DNA from: Bacillus sp. S3
Lineage (GTDB): Bacteria > Bacillota > Bacilli > Bacillales > Cytobacillaceae
DNA length: 64,000 nucleotides
Reading direction: 5' to 3'
NCBI RefSeq assembly: GCF_005154805.1
Contig: NZ_CP039727.1
Location: forward strand, 2,849,501 to 2,913,500
Numbering within the stretch: the first letter of the stretch is position 1; the number at the start of each line of letters is the position of its first letter. The position numbers and the translations under genes were made by a program. The notes below the pieces were generated by a model. The model did no database searches, was not told the DNA's origin, and worked only from the letters and a program-made list of their open reading frames with translations. Of the stretch, positions 45,138-53,657 are shown piece by piece.

Positions 45138-46547
45138 TTGGAACATTCAATATTTGAAATGGAGTTAAATAAAATTATTGAAACGTCGAACAACAATATA
45201 ACCATTACTGATGAAAATGGAATTATTCAACGCTCCCACCCCGGTCATTGGTCGATTTATGGGATGGAGCCTGGTTCGTATATAGGCAAATCTGTATACG
45301 AACTAGAAAAAGAAGGTCTTCTCTCCCCTTCCATTAATGCCATTGTTTTAAAAGAAAAAAAGCCAGTTCGTATTATGCAGCATACGAAAACAGGTCACGT
45401 TGTGATGTCTACGGGATACCCTATATTTGATAAAGAGGGCCGCCTTGTTAGAGTAGTAAGTTATAGTCAAGACCAGACGGAAATATGGAAACTAAAGGAG
45501 GAGTATGAGCAATTACAACGAAAATTAAAGGGATATCAAACAGAGGTGGAGGACCTAAGGGAAAAAGAATTTGGTTTTCAATCCATTCTAGCTAGAAGTA
45601 ATACCATGCAGCAAATAATAAAAACAATTAATAATGTTGCAAAAACGGATGCTACGATTCTGTTTTTAGGTCCATCAGGAGTTGGAAAAAGCACACTTGC
45701 TCGTGCCATCCATAATCAGAGCAACCGAAGTAAAGAACCCTTTATCGAAGTCAATTGCAGCACAATCCCTGAAAGCTTATTTGAATCAGAAATGTTTGGC
45801 TATGAAACCGGTGCGTTTACGGGAGCAAATAAAAAAGGAAAGCAAGGATTAATTGAACAAGCGGATAGTGGAACATTATTCTTGGATGAGATTGGAGAAC
45901 TCTCACTTGCTCTCCAAGCTAAATTACTAAAGGTTCTGCAAGAAAAAAAGATGGTAAGAATTGGCGGGAATAAAGAGCTTCTCCTTGATTTTCGGTTAAT
46001 TACTGCCACAAATCAAGATTTAGAAGATATGGTGAAAAAGGGTAAATTTAGGTTGGATTTATTCTATCGTTTGAATGTCGTGCCTATACAAATCCCATCA
46101 TTATCAGATCGAAACGATGATATCCCTATTCTCATTCAACATTATGTTGAAAAGATAAATGAGAAATATCAAACGCTAAAAAAGTTTCACCCGTCTACCT
46201 ATGAATTATTAATGCATTATGAATGGCCAGGAAATATTCGAGAACTTGAAAATTTAATCGAGCGATTAATCCTGACAACGGAAGCACCGATGATATATCC
46301 TTCACATCTCCCTCCTGCCATACGGGGAAATTTCGAGCAGACAGAAGATCATCATGACCTTATTAGTAAGGAGGAAGTAGAAGGAAAACTAAATTTAAAA
46401 AACACCTTAGAAGAAGTCGAAAAGCAATTAATTGAAAAAGCATACAAACGCTGCCAAACGACATATCAAATGGCCGAATATCTAGGAATCAGTCAACCCT
46501 CTGTCATTTACAAATTAAAGAAATATAAGGATCAGTTTGATCATTAA
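45138..46547 (+). CDS. Sigma-54-dependent activator, PAS-AAA-HTH
   Basis: A 469-aa enhancer-binding protein: PAS domain at about residues 8-115, a short coiled linker, an AAA+ domain with Walker A GPSGVGKS (178-185) and an intact GAFTGA loop (225-230), and a Fis/TyrR-type helix-turn-helix at the end (MAEYLGISQPSVIYKL). It belongs to the RocR/TyrR-like activators of Bacillus. It is divergent from the aminotransferase-ALDH operon and probably activates it. The start is a TTG at 45138 with AAAGGAGG 7 nt upstream. Confidence 0.88.
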   Translation: MEHSIFEMELNKIIETSNNNITITDENGIIQRSHPGHWSIYGMEPGSYIGKSVYELEKEGLLSPSINAIVLKEKKPVRIMQHTKTGHVVMSTGYPIFDKEGRLVRVVSYSQDQTEIWKLKEEYEQLQRKLKGYQTEVEDLREKEFGFQSILARSNTMQQIIKTINNVAKTDATILFLGPSGVGKSTLARAIHNQSNRSKEPFIEVNCSTIPESLFESEMFGYETGAFTGANKKGKQGLIEQADSGTLFLDEIGELSLALQAKLLKVLQEKKMVRIGGNKELLLDFRLITATNQDLEDMVKKGKFRLDLFYRLNVVPIQIPSLSDRNDDIPILIQHYVEKINEKYQTLKKFHPSTYELLMHYEWPGNIRELENLIERLILTTEAPMIYPSHLPPAIRGNFEQTEDHHDLISKEEVEGKLNLKNTLEEVEKQLIEKAYKRCQTTYQMAEYLGISQPSVIYKLKKYKDQFDH

Positions 46548-46554
46548 AATACGA

Positions 46555-46582
46555 AAAGCGAAATCAATTATGATTTCGCTTT
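46555..46582. terminator. Bidirectional terminator
   Basis: AAAGCGAAATCA and TGATTTCGCTTT form a perfect 12-bp stem with a 4-nt loop, just after the plus-strand activator stop and before the stop of the minus-strand 68-aa gene. T-rich flanks exist on both sides. Confidence 0.8.
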
Positions 46583-46620
46583 AAAATTTCCACTTAAAAA
46601 CCTTGAAAGGATGTGCAGCT

Positions 46621-46827
46621 TTACTTTTCAATCACTTCTACTGATGATATACGAGTTGGATTGATCACAATTTTTTCATCTTGATCTAAATATACGAGAG
46701 TATTCTGCAGGGTTCTTTCTCCATTTGGCAATTCATTAAAAAATGGATTTGTGAAGTCATTTAAGGAATAATTTTTTTCACATATAACGTATTCTTTCCC
46801 AGAGTCCATTACCACTTTAATTTTCAC
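46621..46827 (-). CDS. Small hypothetical protein, 68 aa
   Basis: I do not recognise this protein. It is soluble and mostly beta-strand (MKIKVVMDSGKEYVI ... KIVINPTRISSVEVIE), like a small SH3- or OB-type domain. It has a proper ATG preceded by a weak GGGGTGGGGGAAAAG purine stretch, and a terminator follows its stop. No functional link with its neighbours is evident. Confidence 0.65.
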   Translation of the reverse strand: MKIKVVMDSGKEYVICEKNYSLNDFTNPFFNELPNGERTLQNTLVYLDQDEKIVINPTRISSVEVIEK

Positions 46828-46968
46828 TTTTCCCCCACCCCTATCTAATAGTATTACTATATGAGTAATTCTATAACAGCAGGTGAAAAACCTCTTGGAT
46901 TTTAACCAAAAATCTTAAATTTTTTGTGACACATGTGCTTATTCAAGTTTGGTGGCTGGCCATGTAAT

Positions 46969-48696
46969 CTACTTCAAATCTTCTATTGAATCAATGTCCA
47001 TATACTTTGGCACAACCAATCCATTCCTGGTTCCATGGAGGTTGGTTCCTAAATCAACAAAATCGTTTTTATACTGCTTATAAAATTCTTTATGGGTACT
47101 AGGCAGCCAGGCGGCCACCATAGCGTCTGCGCTTCCGTTGGCCACACCGGCAAACATAGGACCAACCTCCACTTGGCTTAATTTCACTTCATAGCCATGC
47201 TGCTCTAGAACCTTCGCGATGACATTTGTACTTGCGATTTCTGTATCCCAAGCAACATAGACAAGATTGATTTTTTCTCCATTACCTGGATTGGCACCAT
47301 TTGTCCATTGCGCCACTTTGTTTCCGTTAGCTTTAATCCATTTATCCGCTGCTTCAACTGGGTCCATCCCGCCTTTTATATCCACCATCACTTTTTCCAT
47401 ATCAGCTGGTTCCCAGTTAAATTGGTCGAGGATTGTGTAGGCACCTGTCGCATCCTGTTCCAGTCCTATTCTTACAATGGTATGAATATCTTCAACTTCC
47501 CCAAAGGATTTATTTGGGTCTTTCAAAAATTTAAGATCGTAAGTTGAGAACATCCAATGAGGTGCCCATCCGGTGACAATAATAGGTTTCTTATGATCAT
47601 AAGCTTTCTTTAATTCAGCTGCCATGGCGGCAGATGAACCTTCTGCCAGCTCCCAATTATCCAGCTTATACTCCTTGATAGCGTTATTCGCTTGTGTCAT
47701 TATTCCCGCACCGGGTTCAATCCCGATAATGTGAAAATCCGTTTGGGCACCAATGCTGTTGCCGTCTTTATTTTTTGCCGTATCTTTTGTAACTCCTGTT
47801 ACAATCGCTGTCACGATAATCAGAACAGCTAAAATCGAAAAGGCGAATTTTTTCTTGAACATATTCTCATAAGCTGGATTCCGTAAGTTTTGCGAAATCC
47901 GGTCGAGAATAACGGCGATAAACACAATGGATAATCCCGCTTCGAAACCTTTTCCGACGTCAATTTGACTGACAGCCCGGTAAACATCTGCCCCCAGCCC
48001 CGGGGCACCGACTAATGATGCCGTCACCACCATTGAAAGGGCCAGCATAATGCTTTGGTTGACCCCGGCCATAATCGTTGGTGTGGCAATTGGTAATTGA
48101 ACCTTAAATAATTTTTGACTGTTGCTGGAACCAAATGCATCTGCTGCTTCAATTAAATCATTCGGGACTTCCTTAATGCCCAGATTGGTCATTCGGATCG
48201 TTGGTGCAATCGCAAAAATAAACGAGGCAATAATTCCCGGTACCACCCCGATTCCAAAAAATAATATAGAAGGAATTAAATAGACAAATGCCGGCATGGT
48301 CTGCATAAAGTCCAAAATCGGCGTTACGATTCGATGTACCGTTTTTCGTTGCGCACACCAGATTCCAACAGGGATCCCGATGATAATGGTAAGTAATCCT
48401 GATAATAATACAATCGCAATGGTTTGAATACTGGAATCCCAATAACCGAGATTATCAATCAAGAGCAAGCTAATGAGCGCAAAAATTCCTACTGGCCATC
48501 TGCTGGTATAGATGACTAACAGAGTTAAGATGATGATTAAGATGATAGGTGGACCCGCACTTAAAACACTTACTATGATATCTAATAAGGATTCGATGGC
48601 GGTGGTTATCACGGAAAAAAATCCTGAGAGGGCAACGGTGACCCACCTGACCAGAGCGTCTACCCAATCTCCTAAAGGGATTTTCGGTATATTCAT
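46969..48696 (-). CDS. Glycine betaine ABC transporter permease fused to substrate-binding domain
   Basis: A 575-aa OpuA-type fusion. Residues 1-280 hold a permease with about seven membrane segments and the EAA-like loop EAADAFGSSNSQKLFKVQLP. A further membrane segment anchors the extracellular binding domain (about 310-575), which has Trp-box residues typical of betaine binding (GWAPHWMFS, AAWLPSTHK). Fused permease-binding proteins like this occur in BusA/OpuA systems of Lactococcus and some bacilli. The ATG at 48696 follows the OpuAA stop by 1 nt. No terminator is evident after it. Confidence 0.88.
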   Translation of the reverse strand: MNIPKIPLGDWVDALVRWVTVALSGFFSVITTAIESLLDIIVSVLSAGPPIILIIILTLLVIYTSRWPVGIFALISLLLIDNLGYWDSSIQTIAIVLLSGLLTIIIGIPVGIWCAQRKTVHRIVTPILDFMQTMPAFVYLIPSILFFGIGVVPGIIASFIFAIAPTIRMTNLGIKEVPNDLIEAADAFGSSNSQKLFKVQLPIATPTIMAGVNQSIMLALSMVVTASLVGAPGLGADVYRAVSQIDVGKGFEAGLSIVFIAVILDRISQNLRNPAYENMFKKKFAFSILAVLIIVTAIVTGVTKDTAKNKDGNSIGAQTDFHIIGIEPGAGIMTQANNAIKEYKLDNWELAEGSSAAMAAELKKAYDHKKPIIVTGWAPHWMFSTYDLKFLKDPNKSFGEVEDIHTIVRIGLEQDATGAYTILDQFNWEPADMEKVMVDIKGGMDPVEAADKWIKANGNKVAQWTNGANPGNGEKINLVYVAWDTEIASTNVIAKVLEQHGYEVKLSQVEVGPMFAGVANGSADAMVAAWLPSTHKEFYKQYKNDFVDLGTNLHGTRNGLVVPKYMDIDSIEDLK

Positions 48697-48697
48697 C

Positions 48698-49903
48698 TCA
48701 TTCACTCTCCAAATCGTTCAAGGAATCTTTATTTCCTGCCAAAGCCCCGATGACGGCGCCGCGAATGACAATTCCTTGTAATCTGTTTTCTTCATCGATA
48801 ACGGAGATCGGCAGTAGCGATGTGGCCATAACATCCATTAGATCAGTCAGTAATGTTTCACCAGAGACAGTTGGAATATTGGTTGTCATGACATCCCTAA
48901 TGGTTTGATCCTGTTCAATGGCCTGCCGTGCCTGCTCAGCAGTAATGGCGCCCAGAAGTTTCCGATGGCGGTCAACGACAAAAATGCTGGAGTATCCCTG
49001 CTTCCGCATAATTTCCAACGCTACCCGCGGCCCTCGATCGAAAGCGATTTTTTCAGCCCGTTTCATCACATGAGAGGCGGTTAATATTTTGGATAAATCA
49101 ACGTCTTCTACAAACTTCTCGACAAATTCATTGGCGGGACTCATCAAAATTTGTTCAGGTGTTCCCAGCTGAATGATACTGCCATCCTTCATCAAGGCAA
49201 TCCGGTCGCCGATGCGCAGGGCTTCATCTAAATCATGGGTGATAAAGATAATCGTTTTCTTGTATTTCTCTTGGATTTCCAGCAATTCATCCTGCATATC
49301 TTTCCGGATTAGTGGATCCAGTGCACTGAAGGCCTCGTCCATCAAAATTACTGCCGTGTTACTTGCAAGAGCCCTGGCCAGTCCAACCCGTTGCTGCATG
49401 CCGCCGCTCAATTGTTTAGGCAGCTGGTTTTCGTAACCTTTCAAACCAACAATTTCGAGCGCACTAAGCGCTGTTTTCCGGCGCTGTTCAGCCGGAACTT
49501 TCTGTATTTCCAGCCCATATTCTGTATTTTCCACAATCGTTTTATGAGGAAACAGCGCAAAGTTTTGAAACACCATGCTAATCTTTTTCTGTCTGACTTC
49601 CCTCAGTCTTACCTCACTCATCTTCACGATATCTTCATTCTCGATCCGTATTTCTCCGATTGTCGGTTCAATCAGCCTGTTAAACATTCGTATTAATGTG
49701 GATTTCCCACTTCCAGACAAACCCATGATGACAAAAATTTCACCGGGATAAATTTCAAAGGAAACATTTTTCACCCCAACTGTCTGACCTGTTGCTTTCA
49801 AAATTTCCTTTTTGGTCTTACCCTGTTTCAATAGTTCAATCGCAGGTTTCGAATTATTACCAAAAATCTTAGAGACACTTCTGACCTCAATGTAAGGATT
49901 CAT
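48698..49903 (-). CDS. opuAA: Glycine betaine/proline ABC transporter ATPase
   Basis: A 401-aa ATPase: Walker A GLSGSGKS, signature LSGGMQQR, Walker B region VILMDEAFSALDP, and two CBS domains in the C-terminal 120 residues, which sense ionic strength in related systems. The N-terminal IELLKQGKTKKEILKATGQTV stretch is typical of OpuAA/ProV. It is the first gene of a two-gene osmoprotectant operon. GAGGTG precedes the ATG. No sigma-54 element was seen upstream. Confidence 0.88.
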   Translation of the reverse strand: MNPYIEVRSVSKIFGNNSKPAIELLKQGKTKKEILKATGQTVGVKNVSFEIYPGEIFVIMGLSGSGKSTLIRMFNRLIEPTIGEIRIENEDIVKMSEVRLREVRQKKISMVFQNFALFPHKTIVENTEYGLEIQKVPAEQRRKTALSALEIVGLKGYENQLPKQLSGGMQQRVGLARALASNTAVILMDEAFSALDPLIRKDMQDELLEIQEKYKKTIIFITHDLDEALRIGDRIALMKDGSIIQLGTPEQILMSPANEFVEKFVEDVDLSKILTASHVMKRAEKIAFDRGPRVALEIMRKQGYSSIFVVDRHRKLLGAITAEQARQAIEQDQTIRDVMTTNIPTVSGETLLTDLMDVMATSLLPISVIDEENRLQGIVIRGAVIGALAGNKDSLNDLESE

Positions 49904-50042
49904 GCTGTCACCTCATTCTATTAATGACCGTATCAAATACATTTTTTCCAGATGTTGTTGTTTTATGTTACTTTTGGTGATTAAGTTATGTACCCTGCTA
50001 CTATAGTAATGGAAGCACTGTAAACGTCCTCATCTCTCTCCC

Positions 50043-50074
50043 TAAAAAAAAACGAACATGGGACATGTTCGTTT
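50043..50074 (-). terminator. Terminator after the N-acetyltransferase gene
   Basis: A perfect 11-bp stem AAACGAACATG / CATGTTCGTTT with a 3-nt loop, followed on the minus strand by a run of T. It lies about 80 nt after the N-acetyltransferase stop. Confidence 0.8.
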
Positions 50075-50155
50075 AGGAAGGGAAGAGTTCGGGACAAATA
50101 TTATTCAATTAAAAAATTTATTTGCTTTTTATATTGGCATTTAAAATCTTATGTT

Positions 50156-50932
50156 TCACAGCCCAAAATGTTGCTTTGCCAATCCTTTGTATTTCTCGGT
50201 ATTAATGGCCTCTTTAGAAATAATTCCATCAGCCCATTTAGTAAATGTGGTATCTGTTAAGGTGATATTTCCGTTTTTGGTAAGTCGGGTCAATAGTGGA
50301 TGTTTGTTAAATGAAGATTTCGGGTGTTCGGAAATAATTGTTTGGATCTCATTCAATTTTGCTGCATCTTCAATAGATTTCCTGGAATCAAAAGCATATC
50401 CAATTTTCCAATCTCTATCTTTATGCTTTAATTTCATTTCTAAACAATAATTACCATATTGATGGTTTACTTTTTTAATTCTAAACTCCCCATTATAAGA
50501 TGATATGATTTCACCGGACAAAGGAACTGGTTTTAACGGTAAATTCCCGCCAAATCCCGTGTCAATTAAATACGTTTGTTCCTCGTGACTAATAAGAATT
50601 GTTACATGCGTCCTTCCAAGTTGATGATATTCCTCTGCAGCATGGTTATAAACAACACCGTCTGTTAAGACTGCGTTAAATCCATTTTCTAATAGGTAAA
50701 AATAGAAAAATGGATTTAATTCGTAACAAAGACCGCCTTCATTTCTTTCCACGATCTTCTTCATTAAGTTTTCCTTGGTAATTGTTTGTATTTTTCCTTC
50801 AAAAATATTTAAATTTTCGAACGGGATGCTTTGTGCTGTTTTTTCTAGAACCTCAGCTAATTTTTCGAAGGTAATTGTTTCATTATTCGGCATGCCTATT
50901 CTTTTATGAAATAATGACACTAGGTTTTTCAT
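50156..50932 (-). CDS. Arylamine N-acetyltransferase
   Basis: A 258-aa NAT-family enzyme. The catalytic triad is visible: cysteine in EGGLCYELN, histidine in RTHVTILI and aspartate in YLIDTGFGG. It transfers acetyl from acetyl-CoA to arylamines or hydrazines, in the cytoplasm. The length matches the usual 250-280 aa. GGAGGGG precedes the ATG. It is monocistronic and has its own terminator, so it is probably unrelated to the flanking operons. Confidence 0.9.
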   Translation of the reverse strand: MKNLVSLFHKRIGMPNNETITFEKLAEVLEKTAQSIPFENLNIFEGKIQTITKENLMKKIVERNEGGLCYELNPFFYFYLLENGFNAVLTDGVVYNHAAEEYHQLGRTHVTILISHEEQTYLIDTGFGGNLPLKPVPLSGEIISSYNGEFRIKKVNHQYGNYCLEMKLKHKDRDWKIGYAFDSRKSIEDAAKLNEIQTIISEHPKSSFNKHPLLTRLTKNGNITLTDTTFTKWADGIISKEAINTEKYKGLAKQHFGL

Positions 50933-51022
50933 TTCTACCCCTCCAAGACCTTTTAAAGCTTAATTTTCTGATTTCCTCTCAGTTTATTATATTAGATCTA
51001 TCAACAACTAAAAACAATAATA

Positions 51023-51063
51023 AGCGCCAGGCACCTTCCTATTTTTGGACGGTGTCTGGCGCT
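51023..51063. repeat. GCGCCAGGCACC palindromic element
   Basis: The 13-nt arms AGCGCCAGGCACC and GGTGTCTGGCGCT (one G-T pair) surround a 15-nt loop. It is just after the symporter stop and may terminate that operon. It belongs to the same dispersed palindrome type as 5713-5764. Confidence 0.65.
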
Positions 51064-51072
51064 TTTTAAGTG

Positions 51073-52476
51073 CTACATATTCTTATTAACCTCTTCAACA
51101 ACTGGAGTATTTTTATTTTGAAATAAAGTCCCTATTCCCATTACTAATGCGCAGGCAACAATGCCCCAAATAATGGCGTTTAGTGAAGAAACTCCTTCAA
51201 TTATTAAATCACCAATGACGACGATTGCACTAATGACCATTGATGAAAGGGCCACTTTTGCTGACACTCTTTTCCAAAACAACGCAGCAATTACCGGGAT
51301 AAATATACTGCCAGAAAGGATGGCATAGGCAACATCCAGCGCAACAATAATGTCTTGAAGAACAAGGGATATTAATATAGCAATACAACCTACAATCAAT
51401 GTAACAATTCGAGTTAACTTTATTTTCTCTTTTTCAGTCCGATTTTTTTTACTTTTAAATAGGATAAAATCATTTACGATGATAGTTGAAGAAGCCATGA
51501 TGGTCCCGGATGCTGTGGACATAACAGCTGAAGATACAGCTGCAACTAAAATTCCAATCAAACCTGTTGGAAGGATTTTTATGACCAGTTGTGGAAGTGC
51601 TTGTTGAGGATCGGCAAGGCCAGGTACGACTACACTTGCTACCATTCCAATTACTGCACCCGCAATACCGTAAATGATACAAAGTACACCTGCATAGATG
51701 GTTCCTCTCCTCAGAATCTTTTCATCTTTGGCAGTAAACGCACGCTGCCATATATCCTGACCTATCATCATACCAAAGAAAAATAAGAGGAAATAAGCAA
51801 AAATAGCTTTACCACCGATATTCGTCAGATTTAGAAATTCCGGACTAACTTGATTCACTAGTCCCGATGCCCCACCAGCATGATAGATTCCAATAGGAAT
51901 TAAAATGCCTATCAAACCGATAAACATAATCCAGAACTGAATCACGTCAGTTAACGTTACAGCCCACATTCCCCCTAACATGGTGTAAAAGACGACAATA
52001 AGTCCACCCACTAGGATGGCTGTTGTACTGCTCCAGCCAAATAATGCAGAAAACATAACACCAATCGCAACAACAGCGGTTACAGCTACCATGATGTCAT
52101 AAACAGCCATGACCAATCCGCTAATATAGCGGCTGCTATTTCCAAATCTATTTCCTAGCAGTTCACTTACACTGAAGATTGAAAGTTTACTAAGTTTTTT
52201 AGTAAAAAAGATGCCCATACCTAAAATACCCAGACCTATCATCCCGACCAACCATAGCCCGGAAATACCATATTGATATCCTAATTTCGTACTTCCAAAT
52301 GTCGATGCTCCACCTAATACAACTGCAGTCATAGCAGGGACATACAATCCATATCCGAGCCTTCTCCCTGCCACCAAAAAATCGCTTTCATTTCCAATCT
52401 TTTTGGAACTATAAATCCCGACTCCTATGAGCATGGCAAAATAGAAAAGGACAATCATTAAATCGAGAGATGTCAA
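51073..52476 (-). CDS. Sodium:solute symporter (SSS) family protein
   Basis: A 467-aa secondary transporter with about thirteen membrane segments and the SSS features SDFLVAGRRLGYG near the N-terminus and GGMWAVTLTDVIQFWIMF in the middle. Members co-transport sodium with proline, pantothenate, urea or organic acids. It follows the ureohydrolase gene by about 72 nt, so it probably imports the guanidino compound or exports or imports urea. The start is a TTG at 52476 with AAGGGG 8 nt upstream. Co-expression from the promoter at 53584-53598 is inferred. Confidence 0.85.
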   Translation of the reverse strand: MTSLDLMIVLFYFAMLIGVGIYSSKKIGNESDFLVAGRRLGYGLYVPAMTAVVLGGASTFGSTKLGYQYGISGLWLVGMIGLGILGMGIFFTKKLSKLSIFSVSELLGNRFGNSSRYISGLVMAVYDIMVAVTAVVAIGVMFSALFGWSSTTAILVGGLIVVFYTMLGGMWAVTLTDVIQFWIMFIGLIGILIPIGIYHAGGASGLVNQVSPEFLNLTNIGGKAIFAYFLLFFFGMMIGQDIWQRAFTAKDEKILRRGTIYAGVLCIIYGIAGAVIGMVASVVVPGLADPQQALPQLVIKILPTGLIGILVAAVSSAVMSTASGTIMASSTIIVNDFILFKSKKNRTEKEKIKLTRIVTLIVGCIAILISLVLQDIIVALDVAYAILSGSIFIPVIAALFWKRVSAKVALSSMVISAIVVIGDLIIEGVSSLNAIIWGIVACALVMGIGTLFQNKNTPVVEEVNKNM

Positions 52477-52548
52477 CTTACATACCCCTTCCTTTTATAA
52501 AAAATCCCCATTTACTTTTAAAAAAAGACTCTGTAAGTGTTTCCAATG

Positions 52549-53544
52549 TTAAGTTTGATCCCCATTTTTGGCAGGCTCCGAGTAACCTGATTTTACATCC
52601 ACCCTCCTATTCCAAGCTATCAGTGAAATAAATTCAAAACAAATATTTGCTGCAGCTAGACTGGTGACTCTTGCAGGATCACGATCCGGAAGAACTTCTA
52701 CGACATCAAATCCTTTGATATTTACTCCTTTTAACTGTCTAACAAATTGTTGAGCTTCAAAGGTACTAAAACCGCCAACCTCGGGTGTGCCTGTTCCTGG
52801 AGCAAATACAGGATCGAGAAAATCTACATCAAATGAGACAAAAGTAGGATTATTCCCAACCCGATTCCTAATGATTTCTCCTAATTCACTAGCTGTCATC
52901 GTTTTCAATGTTTGAGTGGTTATCACCTGATATCCAAGGTTTTCCGCATCTTTAATATCATCTGGTGCGTATAAGCTCCCTCGCATTCCAATTTGAATTG
53001 ATTTAAATGGGTCCACGATATTCTCTTCAACTGCCCGGCGGAACATGGTTCCATGAGAATATTTTTTTCCGAAATAAGAATCCCACGTATCCCCATGGGA
53101 ATCAAAATGAACAAGGCTCACCTTACCATAGCGATTCGCCATGGCACGTAAATGAGGGAGAGATACAGAATGATCCCCACCAATTAAGATTGGTACCACA
53201 TCTTTGTTCAGCAAAGATTCCAATTGGGACTCAATCATTTGGTAAGACTCTTCAATATAACCGGGATTCACTGCAAGATCACCATAATCTACCCCTGAAC
53301 AATATTTGAATATATCAATCTCTAAACCGGGATTATAAGGTCTAAGAAGCGAGGACATGGAGCGAACTGATTCAGGACCAAATCTGGTACCGACTGCAAA
53401 AGTGCCACCAGTATCAAAAGGTACACCAACGACGGCAAAATCAATATCGTCTTCTGTTTTCACATACGGCAATCTCATAAATGTTTTCACACCACAAAAT
53501 CGAGGGGATTCTTGAGAATTGATCGGTTCATATTTCAAAGCCAT
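52549..53544 (-). CDS. Agmatinase-family ureohydrolase
   Basis: A 331-aa manganese enzyme of the arginase/agmatinase fold. The metal ligands are all present: H125 in GGDHS, D148, H150 and D152 in HFDSHGDTWD, D239 and D241 in SFDVDFLDP. It cleaves a guanidino compound to an amine plus urea. Agmatine, 4-guanidinobutyrate or a related compound are all possible. The ATG at 53544 (MALKYEPIN) has AAAGGAGG 6 nt upstream. The longer frame to 53646 would run through the sigma-54 promoter and is rejected. Confidence 0.88.
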   Translation of the reverse strand: MALKYEPINSQESPRFCGVKTFMRLPYVKTEDDIDFAVVGVPFDTGGTFAVGTRFGPESVRSMSSLLRPYNPGLEIDIFKYCSGVDYGDLAVNPGYIEESYQMIESQLESLLNKDVVPILIGGDHSVSLPHLRAMANRYGKVSLVHFDSHGDTWDSYFGKKYSHGTMFRRAVEENIVDPFKSIQIGMRGSLYAPDDIKDAENLGYQVITTQTLKTMTASELGEIIRNRVGNNPTFVSFDVDFLDPVFAPGTGTPEVGGFSTFEAQQFVRQLKGVNIKGFDVVEVLPDRDPARVTSLAAANICFEFISLIAWNRRVDVKSGYSEPAKNGDQT

Positions 53545-53583
53545 AAATACCTCCTTTAATATGTGTATCTTCTTAATGTTAAT

Positions 53584-53598
53584 GCAAGTACTATGCCA
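53584..53598 (-). promoter_or_regulatory. Sigma-54 promoter of the ureohydrolase operon
   Basis: On the minus strand TGGCATAGTACTTGC matches the -24/-12 pattern with a single change (TGGCAT for TGGCAC) and the right spacing. It lies about 40 nt before the ureohydrolase ATG. Confidence 0.85.
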
Positions 53599-53637
53599 AA
53601 CTGAAAAAACGCTTAAAACAATCTTTCTATAGAAAAT

Positions 53638-53657
53638 GTTAGTCAATAATGACTAAC
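53638..53657. promoter_or_regulatory. Activator site GTTAGTCA-N4-TGACTAAC
   Basis: A perfect inverted repeat with 8-bp arms, about 40 nt upstream of the -24 box and overlapping the stop of the activator gene. The same TAGTCA-N4-TGACTA core recurs at 55040-55055 in front of the activator gene, which strongly suggests both are bound by that activator. Confidence 0.65.

Noticed and set aside
52477..53650. Guanidine (ykkC-type) riboswitch before the ureohydrolase
   Set aside because: The leader between the sigma-54 promoter and the ATG is only about 40 nt, too short for a riboswitch; none of the conserved motifs was seen.
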